From the NCBI GenBank assembly GCA_028699365.1, contig JAQVUQ010000197.1:1-5661 (forward strand): a DNA stretch of 5,661 nucleotides, read 5' to 3'. The stretch comes from a bacterium (GTDB lineage: Bacteria > UBP13 > UBA5359). Positions 5,486-5,661 of the stretch are shown piece after piece. Both the position numbers and the translations under genes were made by a program. The notes under the pieces are model-generated. The model was not told the origin of the DNA, made no database searches, and worked only from the letters and a program-made list of their open reading frames with translations. The stretch's first letter is position 1; the number at the start of each line of letters is the position of its first letter.

Positions 5486-5661
5486 ATGAGTCAGGAAGAT
5501 AAACGGATACCCCCCGGCATTGCCGGTGAAATCGAAGTCCTGGTCAGAGCCAGATATCCGGTCATATACGTTGTCACCTGGGAAGAGGCCAGGGTGGAGA
5601 AGGTCATCGCCGAGATGGCGGCCCGGCGCGAGAAGAAGGCCTATACCTGGTCGATATGCCG
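5486..5661 (+). CDS. Ycf46-like AAA+ ATPase, N-terminal fragment cut by window edge
   Basis: 58 complete codons are visible before the right edge. After a short polar start, residues 13-58 read 'AGEIEVLVRARYPVIYVVTW', then 'EEARVEKVIAEMAARREKKA' and 'YTWSI'. This is the opening of the Ycf46-type AAA+ proteins: a helix ending RARYP, a strand IYVVTWEE, a helix, and a second strand with YTWS. Full proteins are about 500 residues, with the Walker motifs well beyond what is seen, so ATPase residues cannot be checked here. Family members are cytosolic, named from the plastid gene ycf46, and their exact role is unresolved. The DUF1257 and DUF2997 genes upstream are its usual companions, which raises confidence in all three calls. 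ATG 5486 is set by a strong Shine-Dalgarno. Confidence 0.8.
   Translation, partial: MSQEDKRIPPGIAGEIEVLVRARYPVIYVVTWEEARVEKVIAEMAARREKKAYTWSIC

Noticed and set aside
1-5661. CRISPR arrays, tRNA or rRNA genes, insertion sequences, attachment sites
   Set aside because: No spaced direct repeats, cloverleaf-like segments, transposase frames or terminal inverted repeats were seen; the window is almost fully occupied by the genes listed.

Overview
The window is a compact bacterial locus of about 5.7 kb. One gene on the minus strand runs off the left edge, and a divergent operon of seven plus-strand genes runs off the right edge. The clear GGAGG-type Shine-Dalgarno sites, TTG and GTG starts, moderately GC-rich bases and free use of ATA, AGA and AGG codons suit a non-enteric bacterium. 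Chloroflexota (Dehalococcoidia-like) is my best guess, but this is weak inference; no marker gene fixes the taxonomy.

Layout: (1) 1-552, minus strand: a phosphoribosyltransferase of the COG1926 type, missing its C-terminus. (2) 553-750: the divergent intergenic region, with a near-consensus sigma-70 promoter (TTGACA, 17 nt, TATTAT) reading right. (3) 751-1230: a DUF1257 (Ycf35)-like protein with a hydrophobic N-terminus. (4) 1220-2023: a TPR protein. (5) 2027-2236: a 69-residue DUF2997 protein. (6) 2257-3291: a membrane protein with an N-terminal zinc ribbon, three predicted membrane helices and an external signal-peptidase-I-like domain that appears to lack both catalytic residues. (7) 3296-4369: a complete PilT-type secretion/retraction ATPase. 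(8) 4366-5412: a PflA/PflX-like radical SAM protein. (9) 5486-end: the N-terminus of a Ycf46-like AAA+ ATPase.

Genes 3-8 are separated by gaps of at most 20 nt or overlap, so they probably form one transcript; the AAA+ gene follows after a 73-nt gap with its own strong ribosome binding site. The Ycf46 AAA+/DUF1257/DUF2997 trio is a recurrent bacterial association of unknown biochemical role. The interesting point here is that it encloses a pseudo-peptidase membrane protein, a PilT motor ATPase and a radical SAM enzyme, with no pilin, pilus assembly or glycyl-radical-enzyme gene in view. My working inference is a membrane-linked ATPase system: AAA+ and PilT motors supply mechanical energy, the TPR protein and small DUF proteins act as adaptors, and the radical SAM enzyme modifies one of the partners. 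None of this is proven by the sequence.
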